Shown here one piece after another: positions 44,951-57,210 of a stretch of 64,000 bases of DNA. Source of the DNA: Medicago truncatula (lineage: Eukaryota > Streptophyta > Magnoliopsida > Fabales > Fabaceae). The translations under genes were made by a program, and so were the position numbers. Position 1 is the first letter of the stretch. Every line of letters begins with the position of its first letter. A model generated the notes under the pieces. The model was not told where the DNA came from. It did not search any database and worked only from the letters and a program-made list of their open reading frames with translations. The DNA lies in NCBI RefSeq assembly GCF_003473485.1, contig NC_053047.1:33280972-33344971 (forward strand), read 5' to 3'.

Positions 44951-46274
44951 GGACAAAGTAAATCGGCATCGCTTTATTTCCCCTATTTCTTCAAAACAAA
45001 TCGCCCGATTTCTTCAACAAAACAAATCGCCCTATTGGAATAAAAAGGTTTTGAAAGATTATAGCAACATTTTTTTTTTGTTAATATTACACTTTTCATC
45101 CAAATTAGAACTGAACTCTCTTTGTTAAATATTTAACACAAAATGCACCTGAATTTTGCAATCTATATAAACAGGTGGAAGAAACATTTCAACAAATAGT
45201 TAAAGGGTATCATTTACGGTAAATGCCAAATATTCGATAAAAGGAAAATTATTTAAATTAAACATTTTACATGTTGAGGTTAAGAATGAACTATTTTTAG
45301 GTACATAATATAACATTAACATATAATTTTTACAAAAGAATAAAGTAACATTTTTTCAAAAAAAAAAAGAAAAATATGAAGTAACATACCAATAATATAA
45401 TATTGACATATAATTTTAACAAAAAAATGAAGTAACACACGATTGATAAAAATTAATATATTTTTGGTGAATAAGCGTGGTGTCTGAGTTTCGAATTCCA
45501 ACATCTACATATATTTGGTGCCGCACGGGTGGAAAGTTTAGGTAAAAGCAAATACGAATACCCTCACTTCAGAGTTCAGAAACGTGTTATTCTTTCTTCT
45601 CCCGCCACACTTTCCGCCGCTTCACCTCCCACCACCACCGCCACTGCCGCGTGCCGCCTCACTTGTCACCACCAATCCAACAGAAGGGTAAAAACGAAAA
45701 TCAGAATTGAAGGTTAGTTTGAAAATTGCTCCTCCTTTCTTCTTATCTAATTGCTAATCACTTATTATTCTTTGCTAATTTCACTGTTATTCTGCTTATT
45801 TCACTGTATTTGCAAATTCTAAAATTTCATTGTGTGAGTATAATCTTGTTGCTAATTTTATTGAAAAAAATAAAATAAAATTAGTATATCATATGTTGTG
45901 TTTAATTTCACTGTTAGTTTGAAATTTTGATATTTCCCTCAATGCCTAGAATAGTGTATACATTTATTTTATTTGCTAATTACTAATTATCTAGTAATTT
46001 TATTTACCTGTTTAACCTCAACATTGTATATCTATGTAGTTCAACTTCAAAGCTGTGGAATTGTTCAAGAACAGTCAGAAATTTCAGGTTCTACATTTTT
46101 TCAATCTTCCTTTATGCCTCCTGAGGGTCCGCATTTACTATGAGAGCCGGGCTTCCAATTTCATAGAGACGGCCTTGCCATATCCATGGTCGTAGCACAT
46201 CTTAGTGCTGCCTGCCTATTTCCATTCTCTATGGATTCCAAGGATTCATTCATCTTTGTGCTTTCCAATTTGTT
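44951..46274. other. Upstream region of the PPR gene with a possible leader exon
   Basis: AT-rich up to about 45500. At 45529-45717 is a small GC-richer open frame (MESLGKSKYEYPHF..., Pro/Thr/Ala-rich) ending near a donor-like TTGAAG|GTTAGT at 45711-45712. It could be a leader exon of the PPR gene or part of another transcript. Its coding status is unknown. Confidence 0.35.
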
Positions 46275-48209
46275 TTGGAGCGATTCTATGTTTGTTTCCA
46301 ATCTCAAGGGTTTCAGTCACTGCACACAATGATCACAATAATCTTTTCTTCTTCTACAAGCTTCATGAGGTATGTTGTTCCTATTTTCTTTCACAAAAAC
46401 CTCCTTCCTTGTTTTTGCTGCTCCTTCTACTCAACTTCAACCCTATTCCCTCAAATCGATAATATCGATCGCGAAAACGCTTCTTCCTTATTCAACCGTA
46501 TGCTCCATATGCATCCCGCCCCACCCATCTCTCAGTTTAACAAAATTTTAGCTTCCCTTGTCAAATCCAACCATTACCCCACCGTTGTTTTGCTTTGTCG
46601 AAAAATGGAATTAAACGACGGAGTTAAACCTAACTTAGTCACTTTCAACATCTTGTTGAATTGTTACAGCCACTTAGGTCAAATGAGTTTTGCTTTTTCA
46701 GTATTGGCGAAGATTATCAAGATTGGTTATCATCCAGATGTTGTTACCTTCAATACACTTATAAATGGATATTGTCTTAAAGGTGAGAATGATGAGCTAT
46801 TGCGCTTTTATGATAAGGTGGTAGGTTTGGGATTTCAGTTGAACCAAATTAGTTATGGTACATTGATTAACAAATTATGTAAAGGTGGAGAGACAAGAGA
46901 AGCCCTACAGCTGTTGAGACAGGTTGATGGTAAATTGGTTCAGCCTCATGTAGTAATGTACAACGTGCTTATTGATAGAATGTGTAAAGATAAACTTGTT
47001 AACGTTGCTTTTGATTTATATTATGAAATGCTTGCTAAGAGGATTTCTCCTAATGTTATCACTTACAATACTCTACTTCATGGCCTTTGCATCGTTGGAC
47101 AATTGAAAGATGCAATTAGTTTGTTTAAGATAATGGTATCGGAAAACATCAACCCAACTGTGTATACCTTCAATATATTGGTTGATGGATTTTGTAAGGA
47201 AGGAAAGGTGAAAGATGCTAAAGTAGTGTTAGCCGTGATGATGAAAGCAGGAGTTAAACTTAACGCTGTCACTTATAGTACTTTAATTCGTGGCTTTTGC
47301 ATTGTTGGTAAATTGAAAGAAGCAGTTGATTTGTTTAATAAAATGATATTGGGAAAGGTTAACCCGAATGTGTATACTTTTACTATATTGGTTGATGCTT
47401 TTTGTAAGGAAGAGAAGATTGACAAAGCTAACTATGTGCTCAATGTGATGATGGAAAAAGACGTGACACCTAATGTTATCACTTATAGCTGTTTATTGTA
47501 TGGATATTGTCTAGTTAATGAAGTGAACGAGGCCAAGAGAATATTCAAAAGTATGACTCAAAGGGGAGTGACTTTTGACGTTCTTAGCTACACTATCATG
47601 ATTAGTAAATTTTGTAAGATTAAAATGGTGGATGAAGCCAGGAAACTTTTTGAAGAAATGCAGTCCAAACAAATATTTCCTGATGTGGTAACTTACAGTT
47701 CCCTTGTTGATGGTTTGTGCAAATCGGAGAGAATTCCTAATGCTTTGAAGCTTGTCGATGAGATGCATGATAGAGGTCAACCACCAAATATATTTACTTA
47801 CAGTTCTATATTGGATGCTTTATTGAAAAAACATCAGGTTGAAGAAGCAATTGAATTATTTAAAGAATTTAAAGACAAGGGTATTCAACCAAATGTGTAC
47901 ACATACACTATTTTTATTGACGGATTGTGTAAAAATGGAAGACTAGAGGATGCATGGGAAGTTTTTGAAGATCTTTTGGTCAATAGCTACAATCATAATC
48001 GTAACAAATATACTTGGACCGTTATGATCCATGGATTTTGTAGAAAGGGCTTGTTTGATGAAGCTTTGACATTGCTGTCAAATATGAAAGACAACAGTTG
48101 CATTCCAGACACCGTAACTTATAAAACAATTATCAGTTCTCTTCTTGATAAAGGTGAAAAGGATAAGGCAAGGAAACTTTGTGAATTGATTGCGAGCGGT
48201 GTACTATAA
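46275..48209 (+). CDS. P-class PPR protein, restorer-of-fertility-like
   Basis: Organelle RNA-binding protein, probably mitochondrial. A single open frame of 644 codons without introns. After a leader of about 80 residues there are about 16 tandem 35-residue PPR motifs to the C-terminus, of the form VxTYNxLIxGxCxxGxxxxAxxLFxxMxxxGxxPN (e.g. VITYNTLLHGLCIVGQ, VVTYSSLVDGLCKSER). The pattern and the lack of E or DYW domains place it in the P class; the motif wording is that of RFL proteins, which process mitochondrial transcripts and include fertility restorers. Inner ATGs at 46329 and 46365 fit the family start better (FMRYVVPIFF... as presequence), so the first 18-30 codons may be leader. No breaks. 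RFL genes usually occur in clusters; only one is here. Confidence 0.93.
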   Translation: MERFYVCFQSQGFQSLHTMITIIFSSSTSFMRYVVPIFFHKNLLPCFCCSFYSTSTLFPQIDNIDRENASSLFNRMLHMHPAPPISQFNKILASLVKSNHYPTVVLLCRKMELNDGVKPNLVTFNILLNCYSHLGQMSFAFSVLAKIIKIGYHPDVVTFNTLINGYCLKGENDELLRFYDKVVGLGFQLNQISYGTLINKLCKGGETREALQLLRQVDGKLVQPHVVMYNVLIDRMCKDKLVNVAFDLYYEMLAKRISPNVITYNTLLHGLCIVGQLKDAISLFKIMVSENINPTVYTFNILVDGFCKEGKVKDAKVVLAVMMKAGVKLNAVTYSTLIRGFCIVGKLKEAVDLFNKMILGKVNPNVYTFTILVDAFCKEEKIDKANYVLNVMMEKDVTPNVITYSCLLYGYCLVNEVNEAKRIFKSMTQRGVTFDVLSYTIMISKFCKIKMVDEARKLFEEMQSKQIFPDVVTYSSLVDGLCKSERIPNALKLVDEMHDRGQPPNIFTYSSILDALLKKHQVEEAIELFKEFKDKGIQPNVYTYTIFIDGLCKNGRLEDAWEVFEDLLVNSYNHNRNKYTWTVMIHGFCRKGLFDEALTLLSNMKDNSCIPDTVTYKTIISSLLDKGEKDKARKLCELIASGVL

Positions 48210-49924
48210 GAGTGTAATTAGGTAAGATGGTTCTCTTGTTACAAATTGTTATTTTGAATTTACATTTCAACTTTATGACATTATTTTGATTTTGTTTTTG
48301 CCTCACGTAATGAGATACAGAATTTTGTTATTGTTGTTTCTGTGTAGTGTGCTTATACTTAAGAAACTGAGAAGTTTTAGCTTGAGGGGAGGTGATAGAA
48401 TATAATTTTTATCGTTGTCCTGGGATTTTACAAACTGTGCTACTCTTGATTTAGCCAATTTCTTATTCTCAATAGTTAATATCTTGCTACTCTAGATTAT
48501 AGAAAAACCACTTCAATAGAAAAGGAGAATATGCGTGGAATCTGATGGGATAATGGATCGACCACTGGTGAAGAGACTGAAATCTGATAGAGATATCCCA
48601 AATTGATAGGCAGACGCTGAATAATAATTATTTAGCCTACCACATTAAGAATCTATAAGTTCTTCACTTTTCATATACATCTATTAGTTCTGTATGCATG
48701 AGACATGTATAAAAGTAAGTTTCAGAGTAGAGAGAATTTGAGAGAAAAGGAGAAAATTAAAGAATTTGAATTGTGTTATTTTCAATCTGATAAATTGTGC
48801 ACCAATCATATTTTATAGATGGTAGTTGAAGCTATCACTAGCAGAGCGCAGTAACAGTAAACTATGGCTAACACTGCAGAGTGCAGTGTGGCTTGACTAG
48901 CAGAGAGAGGAGTCAAGGAAAAAAGTGATTTCTGTTATTGACTCGGAACCATTAGTAGTTTCAATTTCAACAGATCTAAAATATAAGCCAGGACCATCTG
49001 CGCTATACAGAATAGAACTCACATCTCTATATCCTTCCATCACCCTGAACTCTCATTTTATGTGATGAAATTTTTCAATATCCACATATGATGTATGTCC
49101 TGAGTAAACTTGCATTCTTTTTTTTAATGCAAAATAATCACCAACATATCCACTTGCTGATTTGTTGCAAATAGCTTAAAGTGGTTCTGTAATAAAGTGA
49201 TTAATTGTCACATAAATAACTGACTTAGAATTTTCCTTAGAATACTCGTGCTGCTGCATAATGATTCTAATTTTACTAAGCTTAACTGTTTTAGATCTGA
49301 GTTGTACACACAACAAGCACAAGCATGTCACTTATATTTCTGTGTAACGAGTAAATAAGCAGGTCATGAAGTTGTTACGAGGAACACAACTTAGATTTTA
49401 GATCTTGAATACTTGTAAGAGGCATGATTTTATTTGCTGCACAATTGCTGATTTTGTTGTTTTAGATGTGTCTTGAATTTTGGTTTAAATTGTATATAGA
49501 ACTTTACAAATACAAACTTCATAGTCTTTGTATCAGTAATTAGCAATCTTTTTGGTGGGAGTGATCTGGTAAATTTTGATACAACAACTTTGATAGCCTT
49601 TGTATCAGTAATTAGTAATGGTGTAACGGAGAAATTTTTGGCGATTCTCGAAAGTGAGTGGAGATAGCAATTTAAGGGAAGCTTTAGCTTTGTAACTGCC
49701 TAAGTGAGTTATCGTTTTTATTCTTGCCACCTGCTTTGTGTTTTTTGAACTTTTATATATTTTTGTCCTTCTTATGAATTAACTTTAATAACCTAAAGTT
49801 ATGTGGTGTTTTAGTTAACTATGAAAATTCAATATTTGCATTGTATGTGTAGTTTTTATAATCTATTCTGGTTTTTATCTGAGTCAAATGAATTGACAAA
49901 AGCTTTCCTCAATTTTTTTGCTAG
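48210..49924. other. Region 3' of the PPR gene
   Basis: AT-rich. The PPR 3' UTR begins it. At about 48530-49020 is sequence resembling retroelement LTR (GATGGGATAATGGATCGACC, CAGAGTGCAGTGTGGCTTG), but no ends or duplication could be found. No gene is supported. Confidence 0.35.
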
Positions 49925-50088
49925 ATCAGACCTGAACTTCAATATCCAATCCATCTGGAATTTGGTAGAGTCCTATATGGGAAGAATGGCATAATTAGTG
50001 AGGGTGTTCTTTCAGAATGTAAGCTGGTACTGATGCGTGGAGGGCCCAATGAGAAACTTGGAGCTGACAAGTTGATAAATTGTCGCAG
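49925..50088 (+). pseudogene. Exon-like block of an unrecognised gene
   Basis: Bounded by a good acceptor (TTTTTTTGCTAG|ATC) and a perfect donor (CGCAG|GTGAGT). The open phase reads IRPELQYPIHLEFGRVLYGK, then NGIISEGVLSECKLVLMRGG and PNEKLGADKLINC. The family is not recognised. Further on, 50400-50610 holds peptide-like pieces (VVPDNPSERMTDLPATRN; ALVGAVSQMGMSLSSIEHRP) interrupted by stops. It is probably the remains of a gene, or exons of a gene whose other parts I could not see. Confidence 0.4.
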
Positions 50089-51529
50089 GTGAGTATGATG
50101 AGCTGTTCAGTATGTAAAATATAGCAGTGTTATAGCACTGTAACTAGTGAAATTTGAACAAAGTGCTATTTTCTGTGATTCGTGATTGACATCATATTGT
50201 AGGACATTTATTGATAATTACAATTGCAATAAGCAGATGTTTTGCTTTTTGTATCGTACAGTAGCCTTTATTGATTTTCTTAACCTAATCATGTGTGTTC
50301 GCACTTGACATTAAGTTTCTACATTGATGTAATTTTCTTCCAATGTTGCCAATGCTTAAAAAATGTACACAATATTTGGCACTGACAAGTTTGATGATGA
50401 CCACTAGGTTGTTCCTGATAATCCTTCAGAACGTATGACAGACCTCCCAGCAACTAGGAACCTGGCATTAAAATAACAAGATTGCCTTTGGAACTGGTGA
50501 CCATTGACATGCCCCAACTTCGACGCAAAATATGGCATTGGTCGGAGCAGTTTCACAGATGGGGATGTCCCTCTCTTCTATTGAACATAGACCAAGGGCC
50601 TTAACTGGTGATTAGTTAATAGTTACACACATTCATGGAAACGTGTGTTGAAGCATTCGCTCGCGAGCAACTCAGGTAATAAAATTTAATTTCAGTTAAA
50701 CGGGTTTGCCACGTGCATTCATCAAAATTCAATTGCATAAAGATATAAGTAAATATATGATTGAATATTATTTTAAATGACAACTTTTTAGTCTTTCCTA
50801 TCGTACTATATTTACACATTATAAAAGAAGACAGACTATGCAGTGGGGTCACTATCACTGTAGTTTTTGGTTGAAGTCATATGTTGTTTACTTGTTAGTT
50901 TTTCAAGTTCTGACATGAAATTATTTTTCTTCCCATTTCCAAATGAACTACTTTACGTGCTTCAATTTTTTTCAATCACTGCTAAATTTTAGTGGATAAG
51001 AAACAAATGAATCTAAAAATTTTATGATCAACCTAATTCTGTTTGCAAGTGAACTGCATTGTTTGGATCATATTTTACATGGAACTTATGTTGCTGTTGG
51101 AAAAGAAGTTGTATTTGTTGATGAATGCATGATTTGGTGAAAATGCAAAAGTTGATGCCTCTGTACTGTTGCCATTTTCCTGCTATCACTATAAAGCCAA
51201 GGTGAAGTCCTAGGGGCCGTTATGGTTGCTGTTATGGAGGCTGTGATAGGAATTTGCCATCAAGTCTTCTGGTCTTGAACTGTACAAAGATGGCAGGTAT
51301 TCACAAGGATTTCAAAGCTCTACAAAGATGGTGGCTTGTTGTGTAGGTCAGGGTTATGGACTTTTTTTTTCTTTGTTTTTTTTGGTTCTTTATCTAAATC
51401 TCTATGGCCGGTCTTTGCTACATACGATGGTATAATAGATGCTTGTTTAAAGAGGATGATACTGCAGTGTCGTTATTACTTCTAGCGTGGCATTTACAAG
51501 ACTGATTTGGTCTTTTCTAACTAATCCAG

Positions 51530-51875
51530 GGACTGCAAGATTTGGAGGACTTGAACGGAATTATGACGGAGCATTTCAATTTGGATTTTATGGGAGTATA
51601 GGATGGTAAAATATTTTCATACAGAGATTCATGCTTTCCTTGTTGGTCTCAAGTTGTGCTGGCAAGCTGGCTTTTCAGAAGGTTATATGCTATTCTGATT
51701 TTCTTGACGTGGTTCAGTTAGTATCAATGGGCATTCATCTCTTTCACCATTATGCCAAATATGTTGGAGATTATCAGAGCTTACATGAAGAAAGATTGAA
51801 ATTTTTCTCTCCATCAGACTCTTCATGAGGGAAATTCTTGGGCATGATATTCTAGCAAAATAGATATAGTATTTA
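51530..51875 (+). pseudogene. LINE-type RNase H domain relic
   Basis: The + strand carries FGGLERNYDGAFQFGFYGSIGW, then KLAFQKVICYSDFLDVVQLV and HLFHHYAKYVGD, and in a shifted frame TLHEGNSWA. This follows the order of the RNase H-like domain of plant non-LTR elements (GLKLAW..GFRKVICESDSLDAV..., HTLREGNSCAD). It is broken by frame shifts and a stop and is dead. It is a different fragment from the relic at about 5040-5300. Confidence 0.65.
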
Positions 51876-53274
51876 ACATCTGACCATAGCATAAGAAATG
51901 TTAAGGATAGAAAGTCAAAATTGTACCAATTTGATATAAAGAAATAGAACACTATATTCACTTGTAATGCCATGAACACAACAAATCCATTTGCATTCTT
52001 ATTTGAGGTATGCAGCTTAACACATTCCTTGAGTTCTTATTTATTAGCATATAGAACATGACAATCACATTAAAAAGAAGACCATAAGATTAAAATTTAT
52101 ATGTTTGATTGAAATCATCCACTGTTTCACTCGGGGAACTGAGGCCTAGTAACATGAGAATGCAAGCTATCAACATAAGGGGTTGTGGTGGTTTCAACAA
52201 ATCCATTTGTGTTCTTCCATCAACCTTTTCTTTTTGGTTACCAAGTCCTAATAAAGGATACTCCAACAATGTTAAGCTCGTAGACCGTAACCAAGGTATC
52301 TATACATTTACAGAACTCCCAGAAATGTAACACTGCAAGGTTCATGGCCAAATTTAATTTTTCAATTTACTTATATAGAGTGTTCGTCGATTGATCTTTG
52401 TCATTAGCACACTGAGACAAAAGTGCTTGGTCATGTGAGCCTTTTTGAAGCCTACCATGATTATATTTGAAATGTTATCCTCTTTTTAGCCAAATTGAGC
52501 CGGTAGGTTTAGATCTTTTTGTTCGGTGACAAATTATATTACAAGCTTAGAAATTTTTAGGATTTATCCCAAATTGTAGTTCTGATTTAGGCATTGAAGA
52601 ATGTTGCTAAATAATAAGTTTGGGGGGTTGCTATTGGAATTTACAACTTACCAAGTTTGGGGTGGTGGTACTAGAGAACAAAGAAAGAACATTATCATGA
52701 ACAATATGATAAAATGTGTATTAAAAAAAAAAGAGAATAGAATGAAAACGGGACAAAACATTGAAAATATGAGTAACTTTAAACTCAATTGTCCCAATTG
52801 TTATAAATAATCTCTAGTACCCTTACAAGAATTGTTGTTCCAAAGGTGAATGATGGATTAAATTTGTGCTTTAACTTCCGTAGGAGTGCCTAACTCAAAA
52901 TTTTATGTAGCCTACTTATCCAAATATTATCCCACCTTCACCTAAGCCCCGTTATAACCCTTTAAGACCTCAAAGTGTGCATTGACATTGATTTTGATTG
53001 ACGTTTAGAAACTTTTCAAGCGTATGGTAATATGTAGATTGCATGTCGACTGTGTGTGAACCCTTTCATATTGTTGCGTGGAACATCGATCATTCGAAAC
53101 CCAAAATATAAAAACATCGTTTGTGTTTGTTTATTAACAACTAACCATAAGGTGCTTAATTTAAAATTAGAGGGGGTGTCTTTGTTATTTACTGAAACCT
53201 TAAACGAGGTTAGTGCAATTTTCCCTTAAGGTTGCCATGATTGTCTTTGTTTATTGACCATAACTAACTATGCT
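51876..53274. other. Intergenic, 3' of MED7
   Basis: No supported gene. Small frames (52109-52330, 52601-52810) have no recognisable family. The end contains the MED7 3' UTR. Confidence 0.4.
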
Positions 53275-56200
53275 TTAATGGCCATCAAGTGTTGCCAATG
53301 ACTCGTTAAGGATTCTTCGAGCTTCTTCTCTCCTCCTAAAAAAGTAAAGAGAAGGTAGGTTAAAAAAGACTAATCTCAAGAGCTTAATAAATACCATACA
53401 TATCATAAAACAATTATTATTATAATATAAAAGAGAAGCATTGTCTTTGGCCATGGCAAAACTGGGCAAAGAAGGGAGAAATGGTTGCTCCTATCAATTT
53501 TGGTGAACTAACTATACAATCTCATAAATTAGACCAATCAAGTTTCCAAAGCACTATTAGTATTACAGTCATTTTATTTGTATACAGCAAACAATACACC
53601 AGGAACCGTCTTTCAAGTTATGGGAAAGGCCAATGTGAGATGCTATGATTTCTGGTTGTCAAAGTAAAATGACTGTATTTCATTAGAAAAAGTTTGGTAA
53701 CAGGTATGGCAGATGATGTTTCCATTATCAATTTTAACAACATTATTAAAAATTGCAGTTTATAATCTTTCATCCACAGTTTAAAATGGAAAAGTGACTG
53801 TAGCAAATAAAATTTTATTTCAACATATAACTCTAGATTCAAGAAATCAACTCTTTCAATAAAAATAAAAAAAGAAAAAGAAAAAAACTAGTAAGCAGCC
53901 ATGGGTGTATGAACCTATGAAGGAGGACCAAGCCTTAAATTCGTCAGGTTTTGCATATGTTATCAAAAAAGTACAATCTATATAAAGGAAGCCTTCCATA
54001 ATTAAAATATGAATAACAAACTTTGACTTTATAATGAACTGTATTCTATATCAGTAACTTATGTTCTAGCTATTAGGCAGGATGTAACTAGTCCTCATGA
54101 AAATGTTGCAACAGTAGGAAGACATGTAGAAATACGAATTAGGATAGGCTTGTGCTAGTTAGTTGTTGTATCTGGTGAGTCAGTTAAGGTTGTTGTTAGT
54201 GTTAGTTATTTTATCTTCTCTTGTATTTCTATTTAGGGAGATCAATAAATATGACTTCCCTGAATAAGTTAAGTTTGTTTACTGGTTTACCCAGTGTGAA
54301 GAAGTTAGAGTCTTGTGTTACCTTTCACCATTTTCAAAAGAATGAACTAACTTGTGGATTTAGTAACCCATGAAGGTTACAACTTACAAGCATACCAACA
54401 AATTTGCAAAAGGTTCTGAAACCATAGCCAATGAAATTAAAAAACGAAATCAGGAAAAGTATTGCAGACCTATTTATGTCCTCCACGGCTTGTTTACGAC
54501 GCTCTATCTGAAGTTCCAAAATGTGAATCAAAGTTGCTCTTGCCTATAAAGTAAATACATGATATAACGAAAATTTCAGAAACGGGAAAAAGACCAGAAG
54601 CATCCAAATCAAAGGCAAGTTTATATACTTATAGCTGTCTAGAATATTGTTTACCTGATGAGGACGCAGTGAATTCAAAAGGTGATGCAAATTTTTGAAC
54701 ACAGTTGAAATTTCTTCGACTCTCCTTGCATATTGTGATGGTCTCTCAATAAGAATATCAGCAAGCTCCAAAATGTGTAGTTGCAATTCTCCATTAAGTG
54801 ACCTCAGCTCTTTCTTGAAATCTATAGAAGGTAAGATGTTAGCTATAAGGAGTAAGAAGTTATCTAGTAGAGACACTATGCATTGGCTTCTGTGACCAAT
54901 TCAGCATTTCCTCACGTAAAGAACTATGAAGTTAATAATGCCTAAAATATCAGGCACACAAGTCTAGACTATACACCGTCACATATTAGGTTGCAATGTT
55001 TTTTTCTTTAGACAAAAAGGCTGGAGCTAAAGGTGCTCCAACCCATGTATAAAGATTACAAAAAGAGAAGGACCTAAATGAAAAATGCGAAACAAAAACC
55101 AAAAGAGGTTGGTTAATCAAAAGAAACACTTATTATATAGACAAAAAAGTGAAAAGATAGTGATCCAGAACATCCCAAAATAGCGGTTTGTCCAAATTTC
55201 ACTATGCAACAACAGTGAAGTGCCGCTATAGCAGCTATTTGACAGCACTTTGCTTATCATTGAACAATAGTGATTTGTTCAAATTCCGCAATGCTATAGA
55301 ACCGGTGTTTGACAACACTACAAAGGATAATACTGAAATACATAATATAATTAAAACCCACACTATCTGTAACAACTCATACGGTCACTTCACAACATTT
55401 TCAAATTTAACTGAGCATAAAAAACAAACAAAAAAGCATAAGATAGCCTACCAATATTAGGTCCTTTAGAATAGAGTTGGCGTACCCCTTGTTCTTCCAA
55501 GCTTGGTAGAACATCACTAGTCTGTGTAAAAATAAATAAAGAAACAAAATATTAACACGACATGATCACACCAAATAGGCTTCTGCATAAAATCTCAAAC
55601 ACATAAACAGATATTTTTGGATAATTACATCACAAACTAATAGGAAACCCTGTTTTGCAAGACTGAACTCAACCTATCTCAAGGTTTGTGGTTGGATGAG
55701 GCACATGATTAATAAAACCCTAGACTGAACTCAACCTGATCACGGATATAAACAGCAAAAAAATCCAGGTTTGGTGGTCCAAAATATACGCAAATCTTAA
55801 CTACATTACCCAAATTAATGATATCATTCCTAAAATGTCCTTTTATCAATTTAGAGTTTAATATTCCAATAACCTTTGATTCTCATGAAACAGATTTCAA
55901 TAAAGGGTGGTTTGGAGAATGTGTTAATCTTTTTGATTAAATCAAGAAAACTAAATGATACTAACTCATTTTCTTAAAGGGTGAGGTAGTCCTGTATTCG
56001 AGACCGGAGTGTGTGTGTGTGTGTGTAGGGTCTTGTTGATGTACTCCCACTGCTTTTTATAAACTACTTAAATGTGGTATTATTGTAATTTGCTTTTAAA
56101 ACTTTAATTTCTCTCTCTTCACAATTAATGACCAATCCTTGTCTCCATCAAAACTATCGAAGATGTATTTGAGAAGTTTCAAAGGAAAAAAATAATGCTA

Positions 56201-57210
56201 TGAGATACTTTTGGGACTTCGGGTACCTATCCGGTAGTATCAAATGTGTATTGGTATCAGATACATGTTGGACCAAGTACTTTTCCCATTTTGAAGTCTT
56301 TGGGCTTCATGGATGGCATCCGATCACAACAACAAAAAAATGACATACCAAACAACTAGATAGTAAATAGAACCCATGTTTAGATGACAATATTTTAACA
56401 GCTTTTGAAAGGGAAACCTTTCAACCTCATGGGTCTAACCATTCCCTAAACCCTGCCATGATGGGAGCTTTCTCTAGCACTAGTCCCGTTTGGATAAGCA
56501 TCGTAATTAAGCGTTTCTAAGGTAAAGGGTTATTAAATAAGCACTTACGTATAAGTTATTTCTCTGATCAAACAAAACACAGTCAAATTGTTTTCCTATA
56601 AGCTGTTTTCATAAGTTATACCGGAGAGCTTATTGAAATTATCTTAAAATAGCTGATGGACATGTCATAGGTTGTTTATTTAAGACCACCCAAACACTTT
56701 GAAAGATAAGCTCATAATAGGATTTTCATATGTCAATCCAAACGCAGCAAAGTTGTCATCATTAAAACAACTTTTGAAGCAAATAAAAGCACTTTTGGGT
56801 TTCTTTATATACCAAAAAGCTCCAAGCTTTTAGAATAACGCACATGCCAAAGGTAAAATAAGGTAAAAATAGATACTAATTTTCCATTAAATGACACATA
56901 AATTAAAGCTAACTTTTCATTCTGCACAATTTCCTCTTCCAAAATGTATATTCAAGTGTCATAGTAATAGCAGGGCTTATCTCAGCAACATTGTCTGGAA
57001 TAAATAGCTATTTAAACTACCATATAGTAATTAGAACCATAATAATATCAAAATTGCAAGGGTAAAAAACCTCACAGTGTAACTGCCTCCGAAACAGATA
57101 TAAGTTCCTTCAATTGGTGGTGGAGGCTCTGGAGCAGACTCAGGGTCTTGCACATAATCTTTGTAAAGCCTGTAATAAGGTGGTGGTGGTGGGTATGTTG
57201 CCGTTGCCAT
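53275..57210 (-). CDS. MED7: Mediator of RNA polymerase II transcription subunit 7
   Basis: Subunit of the Mediator middle module, which pairs with MED21 and bridges activators to RNA polymerase II in the nucleus. Exons on the - strand: 57210-57076, 55521-55452, 54821-54655, 54543-54470, 53335-53275. They join in phase to 168 aa, the length I recall for Arabidopsis MED7a/b. The N-terminus MATATYPPPPPYYRLYKDY is the family signature; then come PPPPIEGTYICFGGSYT, DVLPSLEEQGVRQLY, the helical core DFKKELRSLNGELQLHILEL and FKNLHHLLNSLRPHQARATL, and the C-terminal helix RRKQAVEDINRRREEARRIL, ending TLDGH. No odd residues. Intron 1 holds a MITE (56483-56744) and intron 2 a MITE-like piece (about 55160-55320). 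Confidence 0.96.
56483..56744. mobile_element. MITE in MED7 intron 1
   Basis: From GTCCCGTTTGGATAAGC to ATGTCAATCCAAACGC, with internal ATAAGCTGTTTTCATAAGTTAT and CATGTCATAGG. It belongs to the same family as 27341-27545. Ends are imperfect and no clear target duplication is visible; noncoding. Confidence 0.6.
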
